From RGIG4608 sp045635885 (lineage in GTDB: Bacteria; Bacillota; Clostridia; Oscillospirales; CAG-272), in contig JAZTWO010000077.1 in NCBI GenBank assembly GCA_045635885.1, forward strand, positions 1 to 64,000: a stretch of DNA of 64,000 bases. The letters run 5' to 3'. The first letter of the stretch is position 1. Each line of letters opens with the position of its first letter. Below, one piece after another: positions 49,571-57,130 of the stretch. A model generated the notes under the pieces. That model was given only the letters and a program-made list of their open reading frames with translations. It was not told the DNA's origin and ran no database searches. A program made the position numbers and the translations under genes.

Positions 49571-52342
49571 ATGAAAAAACATCTCTTACATCTATTATCC
49601 GGGATTTTGGCACTTACTTTTGTTGTTTTAACCTGCACTATTATAATAAGTGCAAACAATTCTATTTGGATAACAAGCGGCATTTCCGATCCTACAGATT
49701 ATGACTATTCCTTTGCAATCGTGGGTGATACTCAAAAGTTAGTTCCTCATTATGCAAATAAGCTCGTTTTGGACCGTAACGATCCCGACGAAATAAAATA
49801 CAAATACAATTATGACGTTCACGAATACCCTGCAAACGATACGTTTGTCAAGGTTTATGATTACATAATTAATAACGCACAAGATAAGAAAATCGCTCAC
49901 GTATTCGGTCTTGGCGACATTACAGAGCGAGCTTCTGTTTGGGATTGGGTACAAAAAGGTTGTCCCTATGCTCCCGATGAAGAATTTTCTATTGCTATAG
50001 AACAGTTTAAGCGTATGCAGGCAGCAGGACTTGACTTTTCACTTGTTCGTGGTAATCACGAGTCTTGGGATACTTACAATAAGTATCTTGGTACAGGAGA
50101 AGCAAGCGCTGATTTGAATTATGCCGATATGGTTGATGATGTTTACGTTCATCCCAACGGAACCGTTGACTATACCAACACAATTCACTATTTTTCCGCA
50201 GGCAACCTTGATTATATGGTAATTACACTTGACTACGGGGCAAGTGATAGTGTTTTAAAGTGGGCTAGTGAAAGAATTGAGGCAAATCCTTATAAAAACG
50301 TAATTATAACTACACATGCTTATATGTATCGCGACGGAACTACCATTGATACGAATGATGCTCCTGCTCCGTCAAGTGATTCCGATAATATAGTGTACGA
50401 TAAATCCAATATCAACAACGGCGATGATATGTGGAATAAATTAATTTCAAAGCATGCTAATATCGTTCTCGCAATGAGTGGACATGACCCGACAGATGAA
50501 ATTGTAATGTCACAGTGGCAGGGTGTTAACGGAAACACAGTTACAAATATTCTTATCGACCCACAGGGGATGGATAAATACTATTACCAAAACGGTTGCT
50601 CGGGCGCTGTTGCGATGTTCTATTTTTCAAATGGTGGAAAAACCGTTGACGTTAGATATTGGTCAACTGCAAACAATGCTTATATCAAAACAAACAATCA
50701 GTTTAGATTTAACATCAACGTAATTGATGCTGATTATACAGTTGTAAATAGAGGAATAGCAGAATTGCCCGAAGTAGCTAACATAACTCTTGATAATTAT
50801 GCAAAGATACATGAGCTTTGGGATATCTACAGCGCTATGTCCGACACAAACAAAGCAAAGGTTATTGACTCCGCAAAATTGATTCAGGCGTATGAAAAAA
50901 TTGAGGGAATAACACCCACTGATAAGTATACAATTACTTGGAACGTGGCTGGAACAACATCTACATCTTCCGTTTCCTATGGCGAAATTCCTAAATTTGA
51001 TGGCTCTACATATAAAATTGGCAAGACATTCATCGGTTGGTCAACTGAAGAAGATGGAGGAGTAACAACTCTTACTGGAGCAACTGCAGATGCAACCTAT
51101 TATGCAGTATTTTCCGACGTGAGTGTTTGGGACGGTTTCATTCCCGAGATTTCCGATACTGATACAGCAGACACCCTTTTTGAAGGTGAAGGAACAAAGG
51201 AAAATCCATATCTTATTCAATCTGCAAACGACCTTGCAAAACTTTCGGCATTGACAAAGGGCAAGAATTTTGGAAATAGCTCAATGTACTTTAAGCAAAC
51301 CATTGATATTGATTTGACTGCAGGAAACTGGCAGCCGATTTGTACAGACATAGAATTTCCCGACAACAAGTGGACACAATGGTATACTTTTGACGCAAAT
51401 TATGACGGCGACGGTCATACAATTACACTCAAGGAAGCTTCTATGAAATTTAGTTTTGGTTTGTTTGGTGCACTTAAGGGAAGTGTAAGTAATCTCGTTA
51501 TTGACGGAACAATCAAAGCTACAGGTTATGTGGGAGCTTTGGTTGGTCAAGCGCACAACGGCGCAGTTATTACCAATGTAACCAATAAAGTTGATATTAA
51601 CGGTAAAGGAAATCAAGTTGGTGGATTGATTGGTAACGTTGCTAACGAAGCAAACGTAACAATAATAAATTGTAAAAACGAAGGCAATATTACTGCAAAT
51701 GGTTCATTTGTTGGAGGTATTGTTGGTGGCGGATGGGCAAACGTTAAGATTTCAGGCACAACAAACGCTGGTAATGTTACAGGCATTTCTAATGTTGGTG
51801 GAATTATTAGCGAATTGTGGATGAATGGTGAAGTAAACGATTGCACAAATAGCGGAAAAATCACTGCAGGTTCAACTGTAGCAACTAAAAACGTTGGTAC
51901 AGATACTTTGTTTGTGGGTAATTTAATCGGTAAGAGCAATATCAAGCGTACTATTACTTGGATTGTGGATGGCGTTTCTTCTTCTGCGCAGGTGGAATAC
52001 GGATCTAACCCCATCTTTGGAGAAATTCCCGCTAAAGAAGCAACAGATGAATATACATATACTTTTGCAGGTTGGGCTACCTCAATTGATGGAGATCCCG
52101 TTGCAGAGAGTGATTTGCCGGCGGTAACTCAGGACGTAACCTATTATGCAATATTTGCGGAAGAGAAGAAAGATAATACTACAGATACAGGAGATCCTAA
52201 CGAACCCAATGATCCGAGTGAACCTAATGATCCCGAAGATCCTACCAAGCAGGATGAGGAACCCGAGAAACTTGGTTTCTTTGCAAGACTTTTGAGAGCT
52301 ATTATTAATTTCTTTAAACAACTTTTTGGTATAAAAGTGTAA
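49571..52342 (+). CDS. Secreted metallophosphoesterase with GLUG module and amphipathic C-terminal tail
   Basis: The product has 923 residues with a signal peptide cut probably after I-S-A (residue 28). Residues about 38-400 are a calcineurin-like phosphoesterase closely related to the C-terminal domain of the GH31 protein; ligands are D53, D116, N162, H163, H249 and H305. Here too the usual second His of G-H-x-H is missing (G-H-D-P). Two Listeria-Bacteroides-type repeats (about 455-520 and 793-868) flank a GLUG beta-helix (about 525-790). An Asp/Pro/Glu/Asn linker follows, and the chain ends in an amphipathic helix beginning L-G-F-F-A-R-L-L-R. Such tails are common in surface proteins of these bacteria and may fix the protein to the cell. 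It is the third gene of the locus, 166 bp after the second. Confidence 0.83.
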   Translation: MKKHLLHLLSGILALTFVVLTCTIIISANNSIWITSGISDPTDYDYSFAIVGDTQKLVPHYANKLVLDRNDPDEIKYKYNYDVHEYPANDTFVKVYDYIINNAQDKKIAHVFGLGDITERASVWDWVQKGCPYAPDEEFSIAIEQFKRMQAAGLDFSLVRGNHESWDTYNKYLGTGEASADLNYADMVDDVYVHPNGTVDYTNTIHYFSAGNLDYMVITLDYGASDSVLKWASERIEANPYKNVIITTHAYMYRDGTTIDTNDAPAPSSDSDNIVYDKSNINNGDDMWNKLISKHANIVLAMSGHDPTDEIVMSQWQGVNGNTVTNILIDPQGMDKYYYQNGCSGAVAMFYFSNGGKTVDVRYWSTANNAYIKTNNQFRFNINVIDADYTVVNRGIAELPEVANITLDNYAKIHELWDIYSAMSDTNKAKVIDSAKLIQAYEKIEGITPTDKYTITWNVAGTTSTSSVSYGEIPKFDGSTYKIGKTFIGWSTEEDGGVTTLTGATADATYYAVFSDVSVWDGFIPEISDTDTADTLFEGEGTKENPYLIQSANDLAKLSALTKGKNFGNSSMYFKQTIDIDLTAGNWQPICTDIEFPDNKWTQWYTFDANYDGDGHTITLKEASMKFSFGLFGALKGSVSNLVIDGTIKATGYVGALVGQAHNGAVITNVTNKVDINGKGNQVGGLIGNVANEANVTIINCKNEGNITANGSFVGGIVGGGWANVKISGTTNAGNVTGISNVGGIISELWMNGEVNDCTNSGKITAGSTVATKNVGTDTLFVGNLIGKSNIKRTITWIVDGVSSSAQVEYGSNPIFGEIPAKEATDEYTYTFAGWATSIDGDPVAESDLPAVTQDVTYYAIFAEEKKDNTTDTGDPNEPNDPSEPNDPEDPTKQDEEPEKLGFFARLLRAIINFFKQLFGIKV

Positions 52343-52366
52343 AATAAAGTTTCTCATAAATAATTT

Positions 52367-52400
52367 AAGAGCCTTGGCATTTATGTGCCAAGGCTCTTTT
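52367..52400 (+). terminator. Hairpin AAGAGCCTTGGCA, copy 2 (terminator)
   Basis: Arms 52367-52379 and 52386-52398 are the same as at 49439; here the stem runs into four T and a T-rich stretch. It ends the phosphoesterase gene. Confidence 0.78.
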
Positions 52401-52404
52401 CGAT

Positions 52405-52546
52405 TTGGTGGACTCAAAGGGAAGTCGCTCTTGGATTTTGCAAAGCAAGGAGCAAAAATGGGGAAGTTATGCTTCGCAAAATCCTTCGGTCACCGTTCAA
52501 AAACAGTCAACCGGACTGTTTTTTCACTGCGTTCGATTCCCCTCAT
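52405..52546. repeat. tmRNA-end-like structured repeat, copy 1
   Basis: The unit starts with TTGGTGGAC, as at the tmRNA 3' end read on this strand, and holds one long hairpin (GGATTTTGC.. 52433-52484), a second hairpin on AAACAGTC/GACTGTTT near 52501, and ends GCGTTCGATTCCCCTC. The last part looks like a tRNA T-arm. A terminator-like hairpin on AAAGAGAGGG/CCCTCTCTTT (52567-52593) separates it from copy 2. No protein or tRNA is encoded. Confidence 0.72.
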
Positions 52547-52598
52547 CTTATTATCGGGCAAAATTAAAAGAGAGGGATAAAACCCCTCTCTTTCAATT

Positions 52599-52741
52599 TT
52601 GGTGGACCCGAGGGGAAGTCGCTCTTGGATTTTGCGAGGCAGGGAGCAAAAGGGGTGTAGTTTATGCCTCGCAAAATCCTTCGGACACCGTTCAAAAACA
52701 GCGCACTGTGCTGTTTTTTCACTGCGTTCGATTCCCCTCAT
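52599..52741. repeat. tmRNA-end-like structured repeat, copy 2
   Basis: A direct copy of the unit at 52405, offset by 194 bp, with paired base changes in the long hairpin (52627-52679) and in the second hairpin. Its first 18 bases match the ssrA 3' end copy at 52795 exactly. The outer ends GAGGGGAA and TTCCCCTC can pair. Confidence 0.75.
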
Positions 52742-52762
52742 ATTATTTCCGTGCAAAAACAA

Positions 52763-52788
52763 AAGAAGCACACTTGCGTGTGCCTCTT
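52763..52788 (-). terminator. Terminator of ssrA
   Basis: On the minus strand GCACAC/GTGTGC arms (52778-52783 and 52768-52773), lengthened by AAGA/TCTT pairs, are followed by TTTTGTTTTT. It lies right after the tmRNA 3' end. Confidence 0.85.
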
Positions 52789-52795
52789 TTATTTT

Positions 52796-53188
52796 TGGTG
52801 GACCCGAGGGGAATCGAACCCCTGTCCGAAAACCTCTTGATATGACCTTCTCCGTGGGCAGTCAGTTTTTATTTCTTCCCACTATCCGTCGCCAACTGAC
52901 AGGCAACGTTTAGTCCGTAGCACCTTTCTGCTTGATCGGTTCAGGTGCGACCACCGATGCAAGTTCACCACTAACATCACGCTCAGTCCGCAGTCGTGGT
53001 CCTCTGCGGAGGAACGGGTGACCCGCAGGTCACAGCACTGCCAATTGAAGCGCCCTAAGGCGCGTCAATTAGGCAGCCATAGCAACAGTATTGTTGTCGT
53101 TTAATTTTAAATTTGAGCAGTTATCGGGATTACTCAGCCCGCCACGCTTATCATACCTCAAAATCCCCGTCGAAACCATTACGAGCCC
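52796..53188 (-). ncRNA. ssrA: Transfer-messenger RNA (tmRNA)
   Basis: tmRNA rescues stalled ribosomes with SmpB. The 5' end GGGCTCG (53182-53188) pairs with CGGGTCC near the 3' end, which finishes in A plus CCA (52796-52798). The hallmark GTAATGGTTTCGACGGGG follows the 5' end and GGGGTTCGATTCCCC forms the T-arm. The tag frame ends with codons for N-D-N-N-T-V-A-M-A-A and TAA (53069-53101). No alanine codon stands in frame before that peptide, so the resume codon is unusual. At 393 nt it is slightly long. The promoter is at 53203. Confidence 0.95.
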
Positions 53189-53202
53189 ATGTATGATGCC
53201 TT

Positions 53203-53231
53203 ATTATACACCATTTTTGTAAAATAATCAA
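53203..53231 (-). promoter_or_regulatory. Promoter of ssrA
   Basis: On the minus strand TTGATT (53226-53231), 17-bp spacer, TATAAT (53203-53208). Transcription would begin a few bases before the mature 5' end, as expected for an RNase P-processed precursor. Confidence 0.82.
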
Positions 53232-53259
53232 TAGATTTTTGTCAAAAACAAATTTTATA

Positions 53260-53288
53260 TTGCTATTTTAATAAAAATATGTTATTAT
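53260..53288 (+). promoter_or_regulatory. Promoter of the small membrane protein gene at 53309
   Basis: TTGCTA (53260-53265), 17-bp spacer, TATTAT (53283-53288). It is back to back with the ssrA promoter. Confidence 0.65.
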
Positions 53289-53308
53289 GAACATAAAGAG
53301 GTGTTTTC

Positions 53309-53845
53309 ATGAATAAAAGAAGTGAAATGATTGTTTTTGATGATTGGAATGTCAGAGACTTACAGCAATATGAATCAAGAATAAAGGATTTCAAATTTGT
53401 ATCCTATATGTTCTTGGTTTTTGATATAGTGCTTTTGATTGCTGGATGCTTTAACTGGTATGCGTTTGTAGGATTATTCTTTTTTGTTTTGGCTGAATTT
53501 TGCGTTTATTTGGAATGGTTGAAAACTAAAAATTATCATTTGATAATAAAAGAAAATTCTATAGAAATTACAAATAGATTTAAAAAGACGGTTGTTTATG
53601 ATGTTGACTATAGTAAGTGTTCTTTGATATTAACTAAAAATTTTGCTCGAGGCGGTGGTATATACTTAACTTTTGTTGACTCAAATAATAAAAAAATATG
53701 TCGATATGAGGACTTGATTAACAACGCTTCTTACTTAAATAATCCGTTGAATAGCTGGGAAAAGGGTCTGAGATCATTGGGTATACCAATAATTGATAAA
53801 CAATATATATTTAAGAATAATTTGTATAATGAAAGGAAAATTTAA
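53309..53845 (+). CDS. Small two-helix membrane protein, PH-like tail
   Basis: The product has 178 residues. Two adjacent membrane helices (about 30-70) are followed by a beta-rich tail with H-L-I-I-K-E-N-S-I-E-I-T near 79, resembling the bacterial PH-like domain found behind paired helices. I do not recognise a named family. The layout recalls the three tandem proteins at 60617-62028. AGAGGTG precedes the ATG, and its stop overlaps the next start by one base. Confidence 0.65.
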   Translation: MNKRSEMIVFDDWNVRDLQQYESRIKDFKFVSYMFLVFDIVLLIAGCFNWYAFVGLFFFVLAEFCVYLEWLKTKNYHLIIKENSIEITNRFKKTVVYDVDYSKCSLILTKNFARGGGIYLTFVDSNNKKICRYEDLINNASYLNNPLNSWEKGLRSLGIPIIDKQYIFKNNLYNERKI

Positions 53846-54078
53846 TGATATTTAGTATATTCAAAAAGAAGCCCCGAAAGCCAGATTGGCCGGAAGAGGC
53901 GAAATACAAATACCGTGATTTTGTTAGATTCCGCCACCGTGGTGAGCTTCATTTTGGCTTTACTCACGAAGCCAAGCTTGTGGACGGAGAAGTGTTATAT
54001 ACAATTCAAATGGGTGGCGAATGTCCCACATTTGTTTACAATTATAAAGAAAATCAAATTGTTGGAAAGGTGAACTGA
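53845..54078 (+). CDS. Small basic protein of unknown function
   Basis: The product has 77 residues; the start ATG overlaps the upstream TAA (TAATG). It begins with a Lys/Arg-rich segment (F-K-K-K-P-R-K-P-D-W) and continues as a small beta-rich domain with F-V-R-F-R-H-R-G-E-L-H-F-G-F. I do not recognise a family. Coupled translation with the upstream membrane protein and a 1-bp gap to the pectate-lyase-like gene suggest a three-gene operon. Confidence 0.6.
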   Translation: MIFSIFKKKPRKPDWPEEAKYKYRDFVRFRHRGELHFGFTHEAKLVDGEVLYTIQMGGECPTFVYNYKENQIVGKVN

Positions 54079-54079
54079 T

Positions 54080-55903
54080 ATGAAAAAAATAGTTTTATTC
54101 ATTCTCATTTTGTCAATGCTTTTATCATTGGTGGCTTGCTTTGACACCACGGTTACGACAAACACAACTTCAAATCCCATTATGACCACAGTTGTTCCTA
54201 AACCCACAACAACTACGTCGACTACTACTGTTTCAATTACAACCGGCAATGGCGGTGGCAATCCCGACCCCGATATAGCACAGTTTATTCAGGAAGTTAA
54301 GGCATCTAATGAGCAGATTGTTGTTACCATAGACACAAAATATGCCGAGAAATATGAGGTTTATTACAAAAAGGTAACTGATGATGAGTACACAAAGCTT
54401 GACAGCAATTTGATGCTTGAAGGCGATGGCATTATCAATGCCTATATTCTTGGTATTAGCGCAGGCGAATACGAAGTTGAGGTAAAGGCAATTGGACTTG
54501 GTTATAACGTTGCCCAAAACATCTCTGTTTCTGCGCAGGACAGAAGCGGTTATGCTCATTTTGGCGCAACCGAGGGTGTAGGCGCATACAATAACGACGG
54601 TACTGTTAAAGAGGGAACAAAGATTATCTACGTCACCAACGAAAACAAGAACACAGTTACTTGTACAATTAACGGAACTGAATATGTAGGCCTTGTTAAC
54701 ATTCTTCAAGCGCAGTACAAGTCAAGCACGCCCATGCTTATTCGTATTATCGGTAAGATTACAACAAACCAATGGAATTACAAGAACGTAGAGCCACGTC
54801 TTACAGACGGTTCGAATGCGACAAGTGATTTCTTTGAAAATACATTCTCAAATGAATACGGTGAAAATCTTGCAAATCTTATTGTTAAGATCAACAACAA
54901 GGGTAGTGAGCCAGCTACATACAACTACAAAACCACTCCAGAAGGACTTACCGACGTTAGAGTAACGGGTACAAGCTCATCAACAACAAGCTATAAAGGA
55001 ACTGATTTCCCCTCTTTGAGTGGCAAATCCGTTTACGATGACGATTCTTACTACAACATGCTTGAGGTTAAGGGCTCAAAGAACATTACGATTGAGGGTG
55101 TTGGTCCTGATGCAGAGATTTTCCAATTTGGTATTGGCTTTGAAGAAAGCAGCAATATTGAAATTAAAAATCTTACATTTACCGATTATCCCGAGGATGC
55201 GCTCAACTTCCTTGGTGGTGACAGAGAAGACCTTGCCAATCACGGAAGATATTGGGTACACAATTGTACTTTCAACCGTGGATACAATGCTTGGGACGTT
55301 TCAGGTGAGAGAGATAAATATGCCGGCGACGGTTCGATTGACTTTAACAACGTTTCTAACCTCACACTGGCATACAACTATTTCAACAACCCCAAAAAGA
55401 CAATGCTTTTCGGTAGCTCCGACTCTCAGGGTTGCATGAATATGACAATGCACCACAACTATTTCTATAAGGTGGAATCAAGAATTCCCCTTGGCAGAAA
55501 CGCAAATATTCACTCATACAACAACTATTTTGATCAGTGCAAGAACGTTTCTGACTTGAGAAAAAATTCATATTTGTTTAGCGAAAACAACTATTTTAAT
55601 TCCACTTCAAAGCCATTTATTCTTTCGTCAAGCTACGTTAAATCATTTGGCGACAAGTTTGTTTCTTCAAGCAATAGCGGTGCAACAATCGTTACTGACA
55701 GAACAAAGACTTTGAGTGGTTCTTGCAAGCCCGATAAGACGAACAATCTTATGAACTTTGACACAAACAGCGAGCTTTTCTATTATGATAGTGTGAATAA
55801 GAAGACGGACGTTAGCGTTATGATTAGCGCAAACGAGGTGCCCGATTTTGTTGCGAAGCACGCAGGCGCAGGTAAGTTTGAAAGCTTGAATATTACAGAA
55901 TAA
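54080..55903 (+). CDS. Pectate lyase-like (PL1) lipoprotein
   Basis: The product has 607 residues. The lipobox L-V-A-C gives Cys20, followed by a Thr-rich linker (about 21-56), a beta-sandwich (about 65-155), and a parallel beta-helix to the end. PL1 features are present: W-D-V-S-G-E-R-D then D-G-S-I-D-F near 412-425, N-P-K-K-T-M-L-F-G-S-S-D near 438, and M-H-H-N-Y-F-Y-K-V-E-S-R-I-P-L-G-R near 458-474, which holds the expected catalytic Arg. Pectate lyases split polygalacturonate by beta-elimination. Substrate and calcium use are inferred from family. It would allow the cell to use plant fibre in the gut. Confidence 0.86.
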   Translation: MKKIVLFILILSMLLSLVACFDTTVTTNTTSNPIMTTVVPKPTTTTSTTTVSITTGNGGGNPDPDIAQFIQEVKASNEQIVVTIDTKYAEKYEVYYKKVTDDEYTKLDSNLMLEGDGIINAYILGISAGEYEVEVKAIGLGYNVAQNISVSAQDRSGYAHFGATEGVGAYNNDGTVKEGTKIIYVTNENKNTVTCTINGTEYVGLVNILQAQYKSSTPMLIRIIGKITTNQWNYKNVEPRLTDGSNATSDFFENTFSNEYGENLANLIVKINNKGSEPATYNYKTTPEGLTDVRVTGTSSSTTSYKGTDFPSLSGKSVYDDDSYYNMLEVKGSKNITIEGVGPDAEIFQFGIGFEESSNIEIKNLTFTDYPEDALNFLGGDREDLANHGRYWVHNCTFNRGYNAWDVSGERDKYAGDGSIDFNNVSNLTLAYNYFNNPKKTMLFGSSDSQGCMNMTMHHNYFYKVESRIPLGRNANIHSYNNYFDQCKNVSDLRKNSYLFSENNYFNSTSKPFILSSSYVKSFGDKFVSSSNSGATIVTDRTKTLSGSCKPDKTNNLMNFDTNSELFYYDSVNKKTDVSVMISANEVPDFVAKHAGAGKFESLNITE

Positions 55904-55917
55904 AAAATAATAATTAA

Positions 55918-55949
55918 CGGGAAAATGCGCTTGTATTTTCCCGTTTTTT
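55918..55949 (+). terminator. Terminator of pectate lyase-like gene
   Basis: CGGGAAAAT (55918-55926) pairs with ATTTTCCCG (55935-55943), followed by six T. The loop contains the -35 box of the next gene. Confidence 0.9.
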
Positions 55950-55959
55950 GTGGTATGAT
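55931..55959 (+). promoter_or_regulatory. Promoter nested in the upstream terminator
   Basis: TTGTAT (55931-55936), 17-bp spacer, TATGAT (55954-55959). The spacer contains the terminator's right arm and T run. Confidence 0.65.
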
Positions 55960-55987
55960 AATGTTAGAAAATGAAAGGAGTGCTAAA

Positions 55988-57091
55988 ATGAGCAGAAGAT
56001 TTAGATTGACAACGGCACTTGACGTTGATGACGTTTTGCTTGAATGCATACCCTATGCAATAAAACTTGCAAATGAAAAATATAAATTTGATCCGCCGCT
56101 TACTATATACGAGGTTGACCGTTGGGGCAAGCTTGGTACACGAGCAGACGTGATTTTTGAATTCTTTACCGAGGAGTTTTTCAGAACTCAGCCCGTTATC
56201 GAGGGGGCAAAGGAGTTCGTCAGAAAACTTTCAAAAATGACCGAGGTTTTTGTTTGTACATCTGTTTATCCACAGTTTATGAGCATTCGTGCAGAGGTCA
56301 TTATGCGTGAATTTCCCGAAATTCCACCCGAAAATATATACATGGCTTCACGCAAGGACAAGCTTAACGTTGACATCCTTTTTGATGACGGTATGCACAA
56401 CGTTTTAAAGTCGAATGCGGCATATCCCATTCTTTTGCGTCGCCCTTGGAATCAAAATGCAACGGGAATGCTTTCGGTTAACAACTACGATGAGTTTTTG
56501 AAGCTTGTTGAGGTTATAAGCACAAGTTATTCTACAATGAAGGATGAGCAAAAAGACCCATCAATTGTGGCTTTGGTTGGACCTTCCGGCTCGGGAAAGA
56601 GTGAAATTGCCAAAAAGCTGCTTGAAAAAGAGCCGAGATTTGAAAAGCTTTTGAGTTACACAACAATTGACCCCACTTCAAACACAAAGGATGATTGGTA
56701 TAGCTACGTTGACAAGGGCGAGTTCTTTAATATGATTGAAAACAACGAGCTTTTTCAATCTACAATGTATGCCGGTCACGGATTTGGTTCGAAGCGAAAG
56801 GACGTTGACGAGCTTATTGGAGAGGGAAAAACCGTTCTTACAATTATGGATATTTGTGGTGCAATGTCACTTAAAACGCACTACAAAGACGTTGTAACGG
56901 TTTATATTAAACGTGACAAGCGTGATCTTTTGACCTCGATTCTTTCTAAAAACAGTACCAATGAAGACAAGGTTAACCGCATTATTTCAATTGACCACGA
57001 AAGACGAAACGAAGAAATTTGCGACTATGTGGTTGAAAATATGGGTGACGTGGATTCTGTTGCAGATAAAATAATTGAACTTTTATTCTAA
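55988..57091 (+). CDS. 5'-nucleotidase-like HAD domain fused to guanylate kinase-like domain
   Basis: The product has 367 residues from ATG 55988 behind GAAAGGAG; the earlier in-frame ATG lies in the terminator. The N-terminal 190 residues look like a 5'(3')-deoxyribonucleotidase of the HAD fold: D-V-D-D-V-L near 12, V-C-T-S near 90 and F-D-D-G-M-H-N near 132. The second half is a P-loop kinase with G-P-S-G-S-G-K-S near 200, then L-S-Y-T-T and Y-A-G-H-G-F-G-S-K near 255, as in guanylate kinase. The Arg residues that bind GMP phosphate (T-T-R-x-P-R) are replaced by T-T-I-D-P. It may make a nucleotide-balancing enzyme or a regulator. Which nucleotide is used is unknown. Confidence 0.8.
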   Translation: MSRRFRLTTALDVDDVLLECIPYAIKLANEKYKFDPPLTIYEVDRWGKLGTRADVIFEFFTEEFFRTQPVIEGAKEFVRKLSKMTEVFVCTSVYPQFMSIRAEVIMREFPEIPPENIYMASRKDKLNVDILFDDGMHNVLKSNAAYPILLRRPWNQNATGMLSVNNYDEFLKLVEVISTSYSTMKDEQKDPSIVALVGPSGSGKSEIAKKLLEKEPRFEKLLSYTTIDPTSNTKDDWYSYVDKGEFFNMIENNELFQSTMYAGHGFGSKRKDVDELIGEGKTVLTIMDICGAMSLKTHYKDVVTVYIKRDKRDLLTSILSKNSTNEDKVNRIISIDHERRNEEICDYVVENMGDVDSVADKIIELLF

Positions 57092-57097
57092 AAGAAA

Positions 57098-57126
57098 AAT
57101 CCTGACGATAAGTCAGGATTTTTTTG
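57098..57126. terminator. Bidirectional terminator, nucleotidase-kinase / PAP2
   Basis: AATCCTGAC (57098-57106) pairs with GTCAGGATT (57112-57120), flanked by an A-rich and a T-rich run, so it can serve both convergent genes. Confidence 0.85.
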
Positions 57127-57130
57127 TTTA

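Noticed and set aside
38716..52342. Prophage or integrative element as origin of the giant-gene locus
   Set aside because: No integrase, recombinase, phage gene or clear att pair is seen around the locus; the ssrA-end copies alone are too short to prove it.
52405..52795. Functional tRNA genes in the repeats
   Set aside because: Only T-arm-like and acceptor-end sequences are present; no anticodon or D arm can be folded.
52405..52845. A 146-residue frame and others through the repeats before ssrA
   Set aside because: They run through hairpins, terminators and the tmRNA end; the similar peptides in the copies reflect DNA repeats, not coding.
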